Positions 21,575 through 31,901 of a stretch of DNA of 64,000 nt are shown here, in pieces (the stretch's first letter is position 1; the number at the start of each line of letters is the position of its first letter). Source of the DNA: Yersinia nurmii (lineage in GTDB: Bacteria > Pseudomonadota > Gammaproteobacteria > Enterobacterales > Enterobacteriaceae); NCBI RefSeq assembly GCF_001112925.1, contig NZ_CPYD01000009.1, forward strand, positions 124,001-188,000, in the 5' to 3' direction. Made by a program: the position numbers and the translations under genes. The notes beneath the pieces were generated by a model. That model saw only the letters and a list, made by a program, of their open reading frames with translations, had not been told where the DNA came from and searched no databases.

Positions 21575-22894
21575 ATGAGTCATTGTAGTCATTCAGAGTT
21601 ATGGGATGAATTCATCCGCGCAGTAAGACAGGAAGTTCAACCCGCTATCGGCTGCACCGAACCTGTTTCGTTGGCATTGGCTGCGGCTATCGCCGCATCT
21701 CATTTGTCAGGGCCCATCGAACGTATCGAAGCTCGTGTTTCCCCCAATCTGATGAAGAACGGGATGGGCGTTACTGTGCCGGGTACTGGGATGGTCGGGC
21801 TGACTATAGCTGCCGCCGTGGGGGCGCTGGCTGGCGATGCTCAGGCGGGTTTGGAAGTGCTGAAGCACATTAGCGCAGAGAAACTGGCAGCTGCGAAAGC
21901 GATGCTGTCTCAGGGAACCGTTCAGGTCACGATGCAGGAAAGTCAACATATCCTGTTTTCCGAAGCTACGTTATATAGCGGTGACGAATGGGTGACTGCC
22001 ACTATTGCCGGTGGGCATACGAGGTTAGTTAAAATCGTAAGAAATAGTGAGGTACTGTTTGCATCCGGTGATTCTGGTCATGAAATTCATGATGGAAATG
22101 AACCTACATCGGTTTATTGCTTGAAGCAGGCCAATACTCGTTCAGTGTATCAGTTTGCCACAGAGGTTCCATTTGAGCGTATCGCCTTTATTCTACAGGC
22201 GGCGCGGCTAAATGGTGCGCTGTCTGATGAGGGGCTGAGCGGCAATTATGGGCTGCATATTGGTGCAACGCTGGCTCGCCAGCGGCAGCGTGGATTACTG
22301 GCGCAGGACTTATTGTCAAATATTATGATTCGCACCGCTGCCGCTTCAGATGCGCGCATGGGCGGGGCAACATTGCCAGCTATGAGTAACTCAGGATCGG
22401 GAAATCAGGGGATTGCGGCAACCATGCCGGTCGTGGTGGTGGCGGAGCATCTGGGCGCCAGTGAGGAGCAGCTGGCGCGGGCATTGATGTTATCTCATCT
22501 GATGGCGATTTATATCCATAGCCAGCTCCCTTCATTGTCGGCTTTGTGTGCCGCGACCACCGCTTCTATGGGTGCAGCGGCGGGAATGGCATGGCTCATT
22601 GAACCGGGTTATGACGCTGTAGCTATGGCGATTAGCAGCATGATCGGCGATATTAGCGGCATTATCTGCGATGGTGCCGCCAATAGCTGCGCAATGAAGG
22701 TGTCAACCAGCGTAACGGCAGCTTATAAAGCGGTGCTTATGGCGTTGGATAACAGCGGCGTAACCGGCAACGAAGGCATAGTCGCGGGGGATGTCGATAG
22801 GTCCATTTCCAATCTGTGTGCTCTGGCTTGTGGTGCGATGAGGCAAACCGATAGCCAGATTATCGATATTATGGCTCATAAGGCATGTGTCTGA
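21575..22894 (+). CDS. cyuA: CyuA (YhaM), L-cysteine desulfidase, UPF0597 family
   Basis: CyuA is an iron-sulfur enzyme that breaks L-cysteine into pyruvate, ammonia and sulfide; it supports anaerobic cysteine catabolism. The 439-residue product has the family motifs [13 protein letters not shown] near residue 26, [32 protein letters not shown], and the cysteine-containing [17 protein letters not shown]. The cysteines in GCTEP, ICDG and NSC are likely cluster or substrate ligands. The ATG at 21575 is chosen because GAAGG lies 8 bases ahead; the TTG at 21560 is inside that region. It is the second gene of the cyuPA operon and ends at a strong hairpin. Confidence 0.92.
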   Translation: MSHCSHSELWDEFIRAVRQEVQPAIGCTEPVSLALAAAIAASHLSGPIERIEARVSPNLMKNGMGVTVPGTGMVGLTIAAAVGALAGDAQAGLEVLKHISAEKLAAAKAMLSQGTVQVTMQESQHILFSEATLYSGDEWVTATIAGGHTRLVKIVRNSEVLFASGDSGHEIHDGNEPTSVYCLKQANTRSVYQFATEVPFERIAFILQAARLNGALSDEGLSGNYGLHIGATLARQRQRGLLAQDLLSNIMIRTAAASDARMGGATLPAMSNSGSGNQGIAATMPVVVVAEHLGASEEQLARALMLSHLMAIYIHSQLPSLSALCAATTASMGAAAGMAWLIEPGYDAVAMAISSMIGDISGIICDGAANSCAMKVSTSVTAAYKAVLMALDNSGVTGNEGIVAGDVDRSISNLCALACGAMRQTDSQIIDIMAHKACV

Positions 22895-22921
22895 AACCAC
22901 GATAAATCAGGCAAAAAAAAT

Positions 22922-22945
22922 GGGAGAGGCAGAAAGACCTCTCCC
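22922..22945. terminator. Bidirectional terminator between cyuA and ubiV
   Basis: GGGAGAGG (22922-22929) and CCTCTCCC (22938-22945) pair perfectly around an 8-base loop. On the minus strand the stem is followed by a run of eight T (A-run at 22913-22920), making it a very good terminator for ubiUV. On the plus strand the tail TGTTTATTT is adequate for cyuA. Confidence 0.88.
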
Positions 22946-22969
22946 TGTTTATTTCTCACGTATCGAACC

Positions 22970-23848
22970 TTAGGAGACCAGTTCCAAACCGGCAACCCGA
23001 CGCCAATAACCATTGCAGTCGGCTTTATCCGTCAGAGTCAGCGGAGCCAGACCTTTTTCATTGGCGCGGAATTCATCGATCAGGGTGAGTGCTTCGGTAC
23101 TGTGTGGCGATAACCGCACGATATCCACCAACCCTTGCATAGAAATCAGGTCATTACCTAGGTTATAACAGTAGCCACTTTGCGTCTGAATGCCATTGAG
23201 AACAAATACTTGCTGGTTTTCTTGTGAGAGCATACTGCGCCCCTGAGGGTACTTGATGCAGCAGGTCTCGCACTCGTCCTTGGCTCGATCCTCGGAGCGA
23301 GCGGTAAAGCAGCGAGCCGAATAAGCTAATGGCAGATAGCCGTAAGCCAGCACTTCCACTTCGAATTTATTACGGAATCCCAGCTCATCACATTGAATCA
23401 GCATGTTTTCCAACCAGTCTCGCGAAAGCTCTACCGGCATACACCAACGCATCATGCCCTGACGATGTAAAATACGCAGGGTATAGGCGTTATAGCAGTT
23501 GAGAGCATGGCCTGCGACGAAGGGCAGCCCTCGTTCAGCGGCCATATTCACCGTACCAAAGTCATTGGCTTCCAACAGAAATTCGCCGTTTTCTACATAA
23601 CGTTTGAGTTCAGTCAGTTCTGAAGGAGCCTGAAGCAACGCAAGGGTAGAAATAGCTACCTGTTTTCCGCTGGAAGCTACTTGTTTCGCCAGTTCCAGCC
23701 AGTCGCCTACTTTCATTTCACGTCGTTTGGTACAAACGTTTTCACCGAGATAAATAATATCGGCACTGCTTTCACAAGCTTTCTGATAGAAAGCCTCAAT
23801 ATCGGTTTTTGGCCAATAATAAAGCACTGCGCCTAATGAATATTTCAT
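22970..23848 (-). CDS. ubiV: UbiV (YhbV), O2-independent ubiquinone hydroxylation protein
   Basis: UbiV is a U32-peptidase-like protein that forms a [4Fe-4S] heterodimer with UbiU and, with UbiT, carries out ubiquinone ring hydroxylations without oxygen. The 292-residue protein keeps the cluster cysteines: Cys39 (ENVC) and the C-terminal group ARCFTARSEDRAKDECETCC near residues 178-197. It closes with SDCNGYWRR-type sequence. ubiU lies 12 bases upstream on the same strand, and ubiT is divergent, so all three genes of the anaerobic pathway are together. Confidence 0.95.
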   Translation of the reverse strand: MKYSLGAVLYYWPKTDIEAFYQKACESSADIIYLGENVCTKRREMKVGDWLELAKQVASSGKQVAISTLALLQAPSELTELKRYVENGEFLLEANDFGTVNMAAERGLPFVAGHALNCYNAYTLRILHRQGMMRWCMPVELSRDWLENMLIQCDELGFRNKFEVEVLAYGYLPLAYSARCFTARSEDRAKDECETCCIKYPQGRSMLSQENQQVFVLNGIQTQSGYCYNLGNDLISMQGLVDIVRLSPHSTEALTLIDEFRANEKGLAPLTLTDKADCNGYWRRVAGLELVS

Positions 23849-23860
23849 ACTTTTTCCACC

Positions 23861-24856
23861 CTACTGCCACTTGCGATGATAAGCGCCCAGCGTTGTTTGA
23901 GTGCCTTCTGACATCGAACCTAGTTGCTCCATCCATTCGGCTTTTGCTGCGAATTTTGCCGGTTCTTTCTGATAGAGGTCGATGGCCTGACGCCAGACTT
24001 TGGCGACCTGACTGACGTAAGCTGGGCTACGTTGGCGGCCTTCAATTTTGACCGAAGCGATATTGGCCGCGAAAAGTTCCGGCAACAGCTCCAGCGTATT
24101 GAGACTGGTGGGTTCTTCCAGTGCATGGTAACGCTGCCCCTCAACCAAATAGCGACCTTTGCACAACGTGGGATAACCGGCATTTTCATCGTCCTGATAG
24201 CGGTCGATCAGCACTTCGTTCAGGCGGGATTCCATACCCTGCGGCGTCTGTTGCCAGCGTACATAGCGGGCAGGAGAGCAGGCGCCGACGGTATTGGGTG
24301 ATTCACCGGTAAGATAGGAGGAAAGGTAACAGCGGCCTTCCGCCATAATGCACAGGCTGCCGAAAGCAAAAACCTCCAGCGGCACCGGGCTGGTACGGGA
24401 AAGCTGTTTTACCTGATGCATCGACAGCACTCGCGGTAAAACTACCCTTGCTACATCAAAGTTGCGTTGGTAAAAACGGATGGCCTCGTCGTTTGTAGCC
24501 GAAGCCTGAACCGAAACATGGCGTTCCACCTCGGGATAGCGCTCGGCGGCATATTCTAGCATCGCCAAATCCGCCAATATCAGCGCATCTGCACCCAGCT
24601 GAGCCGCCATATCGACGGCGCGTTGCCAGCGGGAAAAACCGTCCGGATGGGCAAAAGTGTTAATGGCAATATGCAGCTTACGTTTCCGACTGTGAACGTA
24701 ATTCACCGCCTCTTGCAGCTTTTTATCGGTAAAATTCAGTCCGGCAAAATGGCGGGCGTTAGTATCATCTTTCAAACCGATGTACACAGCATCTGCGCCG
24801 TTATCCACCGCAGCTTTTAGCGCGGGCAAATTACCGGCAGGACAAAGCAGCTCCAT
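23861..24856 (-). CDS. ubiU: UbiU (YhbU), O2-independent ubiquinone hydroxylation protein
   Basis: UbiU is the partner of UbiV in anaerobic ubiquinone synthesis and belongs to the U32 family. The start at 24856 (MELLCPAGNLPALKAAVDNG) has AGGAA in good position and gives 331 residues as in E. coli; upstream in-frame codons to 24943 are not conserved. Iron-sulfur ligand cysteines are present in MAEGRCYLSSY, TVGACSPARY and PTLCKGRYLVE. The family signature VKIEGRQRSPAYV is near the C-terminus. It is the first gene of ubiUV. No clear FNR box (TTGAT-N4-ATCAA) was found in the 291-base gap to ubiT. Confidence 0.95.
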   Translation of the reverse strand: MELLCPAGNLPALKAAVDNGADAVYIGLKDDTNARHFAGLNFTDKKLQEAVNYVHSRKRKLHIAINTFAHPDGFSRWQRAVDMAAQLGADALILADLAMLEYAAERYPEVERHVSVQASATNDEAIRFYQRNFDVARVVLPRVLSMHQVKQLSRTSPVPLEVFAFGSLCIMAEGRCYLSSYLTGESPNTVGACSPARYVRWQQTPQGMESRLNEVLIDRYQDDENAGYPTLCKGRYLVEGQRYHALEEPTSLNTLELLPELFAANIASVKIEGRQRSPAYVSQVAKVWRQAIDLYQKEPAKFAAKAEWMEQLGSMSEGTQTTLGAYHRKWQ

Positions 24857-25147
24857 AGAAATTTCCTGAATGAGCCAGCGGCAATACCTCGGCATTACCA
24901 CAGGTAGTAAATAATCCTCATCCGTAGATGATCGTGGTGACATGGATAATTTTAACGAGGGGCAATTTTAATTAACCTGCTGCAGACATATCTTGATGTG
25001 GGGCAGTTTCTTCCGCATTGCTGGTAGTGTTCTGATATTTAGCAAAGAAAGCATCGGTAATCTGGTGCAGAATTTAGTGATTTAGTCCGCGTGGGCATTC
25101 TATCCGTGTGGCAAAATAGAAACCGATGAATTCAAAGGAGTCAGCCT

Positions 25148-25669
25148 GTGTTGGGAAAACTACGAGCACACCTTGTGCGCCAAGGGCCTGCGCTGCTGCG
25201 GGCCCCGCTGAAAATTACGCCTTTTGCTTTGCAGCGTCAGGTACTGGAACAGGTACTAAGCTGGCAGTTTCGCCAGGCGCTTGAGGATGGCGATCTGGCG
25301 TTTCTTGCTGGTCGCTGGCTGAAGATTGAAGTGCGGGATCTCGCATTACAATGGTTTATGACAGTGGAAAACGGTAGGCTGGTGGTGAGCCAACAGGCGG
25401 ACGCGGACGTCAGCTTCAGTGGTGATGCCAACGATCTTGTATTGATCGCTGCCCGTAAAGAAGATCCGGACACGCTGTTTTTCCAGCGTCGACTGCGTAT
25501 TGAAGGGGATACCGAATTGGGCCTGTATGTAAAAAATCTGATGGATGCCATCGAGTTGGAATCCATGCCGACATTGTTACGAGTGGGTCTGCAACAACTG
25601 GCCGATTTTATTGAAGCTGGGCAACAAGAGGGCGCGGAGCAGACTTCCCGTGCCGTGGTATCGTGTTGA
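25148..25669 (+). CDS. ubiT: UbiT (YhbT), SCP2-domain accessory factor for anaerobic ubiquinone synthesis
   Basis: UbiT has a sterol-carrier-like (SCP2) lipid-binding domain and is required for oxygen-independent ubiquinone synthesis, probably presenting isoprenoid intermediates to UbiUV and the other Ubi enzymes. The 173-residue protein has the N-terminal helix region and the SCP2 core (VSFSGDANDLVLIAARKEDP, FFQRRLRIEGDTELGLYVK near residues 95-135). The start is GTG at 25148 with AAAGGAG eight bases upstream. Its end overlaps yhbS by 7 bases. It is divergent from ubiU. Confidence 0.93.
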   Translation: MLGKLRAHLVRQGPALLRAPLKITPFALQRQVLEQVLSWQFRQALEDGDLAFLAGRWLKIEVRDLALQWFMTVENGRLVVSQQADADVSFSGDANDLVLIAARKEDPDTLFFQRRLRIEGDTELGLYVKNLMDAIELESMPTLLRVGLQQLADFIEAGQQEGAEQTSRAVVSC

Positions 25670-26166
25670 TCCGTACCGAGATCCCAGTAGACGCACCGGG
25701 GATCGATAAACTGCTGCGTGAGTCTTTTCCCAGTGATGGGGAAGCAAAGCTGGTGCAACAACTGCGTGAAGACGGGTTACTGACGTTAGGTATCGTCGCG
25801 ACCGATGATGAAGGTGGCGTGGTGGGCTATGCAGCATTCAGCCCGGTAGATATTGAAGGGGAAGATCGTCAGTGGGTCGGTTTGGCTCCTCTGGCTGTGA
25901 AAGAAGATTTACGTCGTCAGGGCTTGGGCGAAAAGCTGGTATATGAAGGTTTGGATGCGCTAAATGAATTCGGTTATTCCGCCGTGGTGGTACTGGGCGA
26001 GCCGGCATACTACCAGCGTTTTGGCTTCAAACCTGCGGCTGATGCTCAGCTGTATTGCCGTTGGCCGGGTTGCGAAGCGGCATTTCAGGTTTACTCACTG
26101 GCTCACGATGCTTTGGAGGGCGTCACTGGGCAGGTCAATTACGCCGAAGCCTTTAATCAGCTGTAA
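25663..26166 (+). CDS. yhbS: YhbS, GNAT-family N-acetyltransferase
   Basis: The 167-residue protein is a GNAT acetyltransferase of unknown substrate, colinear with E. coli YhbS. The acetyl-CoA-binding motif is near residues 77-92 ([18 protein letters not shown]), followed by [15 protein letters not shown]. The GTG start at 25663 gives [18 protein letters not shown] and overlaps the ubiT stop, indicating coupled translation. It converges with yhbQ, overlapping its 3' end by 14 bases. Confidence 0.92.
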   Translation: MLIRTEIPVDAPGIDKLLRESFPSDGEAKLVQQLREDGLLTLGIVATDDEGGVVGYAAFSPVDIEGEDRQWVGLAPLAVKEDLRRQGLGEKLVYEGLDALNEFGYSAVVVLGEPAYYQRFGFKPAADAQLYCRWPGCEAAFQVYSLAHDALEGVTGQVNYAEAFNQL

Positions 26167-26464
26167 TTATTGCGGATTTCTCCGGTAACAGTAAATCGGC
26201 TACACACGAAGGCTGGTCGCGTACCAGCCTTTCTTTTTGTTTTTTTGTCAGCTGTTTCAGGCGGTATTCTAGTTTTAGCGCGGTGGAGCGATCGCCAGCC
26301 ACGCAGTGAAAAACCAGGGTCAATTCTCCTTTTCCTCGCAAAGCTTTAGCGCCTTTACCTGACTGATGCTGTGCCAGACGGCGCGAAACATCGGTAGTGA
26401 TACCGGTATATAAACTGCCTGTGGCGGTACGAATCAGATAAATAGACCAGATGCTTTCCGACAT
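26153..26464 (-). CDS. yhbQ: YhbQ, GIY-YIG domain protein
   Basis: This 103-residue protein is a single GIY-YIG nuclease-superfamily domain (UPF0213). The signature is altered to [22 protein letters not shown], which keeps the catalytic-type Tyr and Arg. The motif [20 protein letters not shown] is typical. E. coli YhbQ has reported DNA endonuclease activity linked to repair. Its last codons overlap the yhbS end in opposite orientation, which is compact for convergent genes. Confidence 0.9.
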   Translation of the reverse strand: MSESIWSIYLIRTATGSLYTGITTDVSRRLAQHQSGKGAKALRGKGELTLVFHCVAGDRSTALKLEYRLKQLTKKQKERLVRDQPSCVADLLLPEKSAIITAD

Positions 26465-26549
26465 AACGCTCTCTGTTGAATGAGGGGCGGGAATATTATC
26501 GTCGGAATCTGAATTGAGGCACGGTTTTTTTATCGGGTATGAATTACCG

Positions 26550-26585
26550 GAGGAAACAACGCGGACGGCAAAGGGATTGCCGCCC
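26550..26585 (-). terminator. Putative terminator after potE
   Basis: On the minus strand GGGCGGCAA and TTGCCGTCC pair (9 bp, one G-U; plus positions 26577-26585 and 26563-26571) around a 5-base loop and are followed by GCGTTGTTTCC. It lies 14 bases beyond the potE stop. The T-run is modest. Confidence 0.5.
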
Positions 26586-26598
26586 GTGAAGCTACTGC

Positions 26599-27915
26599 TT
26601 ATTTGGTTTTATCTGCCAGAGCAAAGCGAGGTGAAACCAGACCGTAGAGCGTCCAGCCCAGGAAGGTCACAATCGCGCCCCACATCATGGCTTCTTGACC
26701 TGAGCTATACAGGGCGTAAAAGCTATACATGGCACCGGTAAAGGCAATGATATTGGCTCGACGCGCCTTAGCTGCCGGTACGTTAGCGGCTTTTTGAATG
26801 ATAACCAAAGCGGCCATAGACAGAATATATGGAATGATGTTGGTTACGACCGCCAGATTGACCAGCACGTTGAACTGTTTATTCAGCGATGGGCTGATGG
26901 TCATCAGAGACAGTACGCTCTGAATAATGACTATGGTCAACATGCCTTTGATCGGCGCATTGGCTTTGCTCACTTTGGAGAAGATTTTCGGGAAGAAACC
27001 TTCGTCGGCAGAGGATTTGAATACCTGCGCGATAGTGAACTGCCAGCCGAGTAGTGAGCCTACGCAGGACATAATCATTAGCGCCATAATTATTTTACCC
27101 ACGGCAGGGGTAAACATATAGGCAAACGCCAGACCGAAAGGCGCAGTGGAATTAGCCAGATCCATGTTTGGTACGATACCGGCAATCACGTTGGTCGAAA
27201 TAATGTAGATAAAGGCCGCGCCTAAAGTACCGCCAAGCACGGCGATGGGGACATTACGCTCAGGATTTTCTACCGCATCGGTATTGGCACAGGCTGATTC
27301 CAGACCAAGGAAGGCCCACAACGTCATGGAGATGGAAGAACCGATAGCTTCAAAGGTTGGGAAACCGTGTGGGTTCCAGGCGGCGACATAGGCATCGGCG
27401 CTAAACCACCACCAACCGATAACTGAAATACCCAACACTGGAATGATGACGCCCCAAATGGTTACGCTACTGATTTGGCCGGTAATGCGCGCGCCGCCAA
27501 AGTTAGCGACTGTTGCTAACCAGAGGACACCAATGGTCGCCAGACAGATCCCTAGCGGGCTGAGCGTGGTGCCCAGCAATTCAGTGCCGTAGCCAACGGC
27601 AGAAATAGCGATGGCGATATTGGCGATCAGCAATGATGCACCGTAGGTATAGTTCGCCATAAAGTTGCCGGATTTACCAAAGGCATATTCGGCGTAGCCG
27701 CCCATACCGCCAGATTTACGGCTGAACATACCACATTGGGCGAAAGCATAGGCTAGCGCCATGGAACCTACGGCGGTGACAAGCCAGGATACGATAGAAA
27801 TGGTGCCGACTTCGGCGAGTTTGGTTGGTAGCATAATTATGCCAGAACCCATCATGTTAACCGCCGTCAGAATGGTTAACTGTACTACGCCCATCTTATT
27901 ATTAGATTTACTCAT
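26599..27915 (-). CDS. potE: PotE, putrescine:ornithine antiporter
   Basis: PotE is an APC-superfamily inner-membrane exchanger that swaps external ornithine for putrescine made by SpeF, consuming protons and raising pH. The 438-residue protein (E. coli 439) has 12 hydrophobic segments. Diagnostic stretches include [60 protein letters not shown] and [20 protein letters not shown]. It is the second gene of the speF operon, 93 bases after speF, with an 11-bp hairpin in the gap. Confidence 0.96.
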   Translation of the reverse strand: MSKSNNKMGVVQLTILTAVNMMGSGIIMLPTKLAEVGTISIVSWLVTAVGSMALAYAFAQCGMFSRKSGGMGGYAEYAFGKSGNFMANYTYGASLLIANIAIAISAVGYGTELLGTTLSPLGICLATIGVLWLATVANFGGARITGQISSVTIWGVIIPVLGISVIGWWWFSADAYVAAWNPHGFPTFEAIGSSISMTLWAFLGLESACANTDAVENPERNVPIAVLGGTLGAAFIYIISTNVIAGIVPNMDLANSTAPFGLAFAYMFTPAVGKIIMALMIMSCVGSLLGWQFTIAQVFKSSADEGFFPKIFSKVSKANAPIKGMLTIVIIQSVLSLMTISPSLNKQFNVLVNLAVVTNIIPYILSMAALVIIQKAANVPAAKARRANIIAFTGAMYSFYALYSSGQEAMMWGAIVTFLGWTLYGLVSPRFALADKTK

Positions 27916-27943
27916 ATTATTTTCTCTTTTTATCTTTCAGAGA

Positions 27944-27967
27944 CTGCGGAGATAAATATCCCCGCAG
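27944..27967 (-). other. Intercistronic hairpin between speF and potE
   Basis: Eleven bases (27944-27954) pair with 27957-27967 around a two-base loop, with one G-U on the minus-strand transcript. It has no U-tract, so it probably affects mRNA stability or the speF/potE ratio rather than ending transcription. Confidence 0.6.
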
Positions 27968-28008
27968 GTTTGAGTGTCATTTTTGGTGTTGTATAAATAA
28001 AGTATTTA

Positions 28009-30171
28009 TTACTGTTTCATCATGTAGCCGTAGGCGCGATTCCAGCCGTCTTCGTCTACTTGTAAATACACGCCTTGTAACTCCGGTGCAAAACCAGGTA
28101 ATAAATTGATGCTTTCTTCTAATGCCAAGAAATAACGTTGCGCTGCGCCACCCCAAACTTCCCCAGGAACGACACACAATACTCCCGGTGGGTAAGGAAG
28201 TGCGCCTTCTGCGGCAATACGACCTTCTGCTTTACATAATGGAACCAGCTCTACGTGGCCACGAACAAATTCAATATTGGCATCTTGCGGGTTCATCATG
28301 ACTTTAGGGAAATATTGTTTACGGAACATTTCTTTCTGCAATTGTTTTACGTCGTAGCTGACGTAAAGGTCGTGCATTTCCTGACACAGACGGCCAATGG
28401 TATAACCTTTATATCGGGCTTCATTATTTCTATAGACTGTCGGTAATACGTCGCTTAATAAAGCATCTTCTTCAATGAAACGTTCGAATCGGGCAATTTG
28501 TGCAACCAGATGCTGCATTTTTGCCAGGTCTTCTGCTGGTGTTAATAAGAATAGAATTGAATTAAGGTCACATTTCTCTGGCACAATGCCATTTTCCCGC
28601 AGGAAGTTAGCCAGAATAGTGGCTGGAATACCTGATTGAGTATATTCACCGGTATTAGTATCAATTCCTGGCGTAGTTAATAAGAGCTTGCAAGGGTCAA
28701 CAAAATATTGGGAAGCTTCATATCCTTCGAAAGCATGCCATTTCTCACCGGGTATAAAGTTAAAGAAACGCAAGTCTTGTGCCATGGTTTCAGTGTCATA
28801 TTCTTGCCACGGTTTTCCGTCTACGCTCACCGGAACGAAAGGCTTAATCATTGAACAGGTATTTAACAGCATTTTACGGGCTTCAATACCGTTTTTAACA
28901 CATTCCAACCACATACGGCGGCCGCTTTCCCCTTCATGCATTTTCGCATTGACATCCAGAGCGGCGAATAATGGATAGAATGGGCTGGTGGATGCATGCA
29001 GCATAAAGGCGTTATTAAAGCGCTTATGATTACAGTAACGATCCTGGCCTTTAATATGTTTATCTTTTTTATGAATTTGCGAGGTTTGAGAGAAGCCCGC
29101 CTGCTGTTTATGTACTGACTGCGTCACAATAATACCCGGATCGTTTTCGTTTAGCTCCAGTAATAATGGTGAACAATCTTTCATCATTGGAATAAATTGT
29201 TCGTAGCCAACCCAGGCGGAGTCGAACAGAATGTAATCGCATAAATGACCAATTTTATCGACAACCTGACGAGCGTTATAAATGGTACCGTCGTAAGTTC
29301 CCAATTGGATAATTGCCAGACGGAAAGGACGAGGCGCATTAGCACGTTCTGGCGATACGCTACGTATTTGTTCACGCAGATATTTTTCTTCAAAACAGTG
29401 GGCATCGATACCGCCGATAAAGCCAAACGGGTTACGAGCCGTTTCCAGATAAACTGGTGTTGCACCAGCCTGAATTAAAGCACCGTGATGGTTGGATTTA
29501 TGGTTATTACGGTCAAACAGAACCAGATCGCCACGGGCCAGAATCGCATTAGTTGCGACTTTATTAGAGGCTGAAGTCCCATTAAGAACGAAATAGGTTT
29601 TATCGGCATTAAATACTTTTGCCGCGTGTTTTTGTGCATCGCAAGGCGCGCCTTCATGAATCAGCAAATCACCTAATTTGACATCGGCGTTGCACATATC
29701 AGAACGGAAAATTGTTTCGCCATAAAAATCGAAGAATTGGCGACCTGCAGGATGTTTGCGGAAGAACTGACCGCCCTGATGACCCGGACAGGCGAAAGTA
29801 GAATTACCCATTTCAACGTATTTTGTTAGTGTGTTGAAAAATGGTGGTAATAGCTCATTTTCGTATTTTTCGGCAGCAGATTCTAATTGTTTGCCGTAGA
29901 ACCCAGTGTTGTCACCGCACAGTTCAAATACGCCATTGAGAGAAGGTAATACATCGTTATTTAGCTCTTCTTCACAGCATACAGCAGCGAAAATAGGAAT
30001 GTTAAACCCTAATGCGTGAATGGAATCAATAACGCCATTATTTATATCTTGAACTGATAAAACCACCGCTGAAACGTCGGTAAAATCAGTATGTAAAACA
30101 TCAACAATTTCCCGCTGGGTTTCAAAACAAGAGATTGCTGAAGCACTTGCCGCAATATTTAATTTTTTCAT
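28009..30171 (-). CDS. speF: SpeF, inducible ornithine decarboxylase
   Basis: SpeF is the acid-inducible PLP-dependent decarboxylase that converts ornithine to putrescine. The 720-residue protein has the N-terminal receiver-like wing domain, the aminotransferase-fold core with substrate region FACPGHQGGQFFRKHPAG near residue 128, SASNKV, the PLP-lysine motif TQSVHKQQAGFSQTSQIHKK near residue 355, and the C-terminal domain ending in YPPGVLCVVPGE and YGYMMKQ. The biosynthetic paralogue SpeC is similar, but adjacency to potE and the arrest-peptide leader 420 bases upstream identify the inducible form. Confidence 0.96.
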   Translation of the reverse strand: MKKLNIAASASAISCFETQREIVDVLHTDFTDVSAVVLSVQDINNGVIDSIHALGFNIPIFAAVCCEEELNNDVLPSLNGVFELCGDNTGFYGKQLESAAEKYENELLPPFFNTLTKYVEMGNSTFACPGHQGGQFFRKHPAGRQFFDFYGETIFRSDMCNADVKLGDLLIHEGAPCDAQKHAAKVFNADKTYFVLNGTSASNKVATNAILARGDLVLFDRNNHKSNHHGALIQAGATPVYLETARNPFGFIGGIDAHCFEEKYLREQIRSVSPERANAPRPFRLAIIQLGTYDGTIYNARQVVDKIGHLCDYILFDSAWVGYEQFIPMMKDCSPLLLELNENDPGIIVTQSVHKQQAGFSQTSQIHKKDKHIKGQDRYCNHKRFNNAFMLHASTSPFYPLFAALDVNAKMHEGESGRRMWLECVKNGIEARKMLLNTCSMIKPFVPVSVDGKPWQEYDTETMAQDLRFFNFIPGEKWHAFEGYEASQYFVDPCKLLLTTPGIDTNTGEYTQSGIPATILANFLRENGIVPEKCDLNSILFLLTPAEDLAKMQHLVAQIARFERFIEEDALLSDVLPTVYRNNEARYKGYTIGRLCQEMHDLYVSYDVKQLQKEMFRKQYFPKVMMNPQDANIEFVRGHVELVPLCKAEGRIAAEGALPYPPGVLCVVPGEVWGGAAQRYFLALEESINLLPGFAPELQGVYLQVDEDGWNRAYGYMMKQ

Positions 30172-30549
30172 TTTTGCTCTCTTTTATTTAGGGTATATCA
30201 ACCCGTCCAACTTGTAGGTACGTTGGATTTCGTTTTATTAATTTTTTGTATAGCAATCCACATCAATGACATCGAGCCATTAATTATTTGAAATGCTATT
30301 TTGCGCCTGCACTGTTCCCTACCTAAAAATAAATAGGCAAAGAATTCCTTAGGCCGTTAGATTACGACACAAGGTTACATCACGAATTGATTGGATAAGT
30401 TAATGCACGATTTATTTTGACAGATAAAAAATGTAAATCTGTAGGTTAAATAAATCGATTATTAAGCATCATTTATGAAACAGGCAATAGTTAACCGACG
30501 CCAAATGCATTTGCAATTTTCGCACAAGCTAAATATTGTGTTTATGACA

Positions 30550-30577
30550 ATGACGATCCAAAAAATACGGATGTCAT
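30550..30577 (-). promoter_or_regulatory. Hairpin in the speFL-speF leader
   Basis: Fourteen bases after the speFL stop, ATGACATCC and GGATCGTCAT (minus strand) pair with a single bulged base around a loop containing TTTTTT. The remaining leader to speF (about 380 bases, 30172-30549) shows no other gene. In E. coli the region between speFL and speF is where Rho ends transcription unless a ribosome stalls on speFL. Confidence 0.5.
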
Positions 30578-30590
30578 CGCAGGAGGGATA

Positions 30591-30695
30591 TTATCTGTAA
30601 TGGAAATAGGAGAAGTTAAAATAGCTACGATGAGCCGGCATCATAAGATGAGTTGTCCGCCTTATATGTGCCATCTTCTTGTTATTATTTTCCAT
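30591..30695 (-). CDS. speFL: SpeFL, ornithine-sensing arrest peptide (leader of speF)
   Basis: A 34-codon frame starts at ATG 30695 and stops with TAA at 30591-30593. It begins MENN and contains HIRRTTH (residues 10-16) and AHR (21-23), then an aromatic-rich end (YFNFSYF) and a last residue Arg34. E. coli SpeFL is also 34 residues with MENN, HIRRTTH, AHR and a Phe-rich tail ending in Arg at the same positions. In E. coli and Salmonella the nascent peptide captures ornithine in the ribosome exit tunnel, stalls, and prevents Rho termination before speF. It lies 420 bases upstream of speF on the same strand, as expected for that role. Confidence 0.92.
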   Translation of the reverse strand: MENNNKKMAHIRRTTHLMMPAHRSYFNFSYFHYR

Positions 30696-30740
30696 TTTCG
30701 TAACGTCTCTTTGTTTTTGAACAATGGGTTGATGCGGGCT

Positions 30741-30782
30741 ATTCTAGCGATAACACTTATTCATTCCGTGATGTATGTCACG
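30741..30782 (-). promoter_or_regulatory. Predicted CRP-type site and -10 box for the speFL-speF-potE operon
   Basis: GTGA-TGTATG-TCAC (30768-30781) matches both CRP half-sites. On the minus strand a TAGAAT (-10) lies at 30746-30741, with no good -35. A start site near 30733 would put the palindrome centre at about -41.5, the class II activator position, and would leave about 38 bases before speFL. The protein that binds is inferred; FNR is less likely because TTGAT/ATCAA is not present. Confidence 0.5.
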
Positions 30783-31673
<891 letters not shown>

Positions 31674-31901
31674 ACCCCCAAACATCAGGCTGGTTTATGC
31701 CATAGTTCTATTATATTTCATTTGCGTATTGTCTTCATGGGGGCCTTGTTTCCATTCAAATATTATCTTCATCCGAATCGTGTTTTCATTTGGGTATTGT
31801 CGTGGAAAAGTATCCGCGTTGTTCTGGCACGATGCTTTCCCTGCGCGGTTTCTACGATCAGGCTATTCTTATCTTATTCATGGAGTTAAGGAGATTTAAT
31901 C

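Noticed and set aside
24857-25147. FNR box between ubiU and ubiT
   Set aside because: TTGATGTGGGGCAG looked promising but lacks the ATCAA half at the right spacing.
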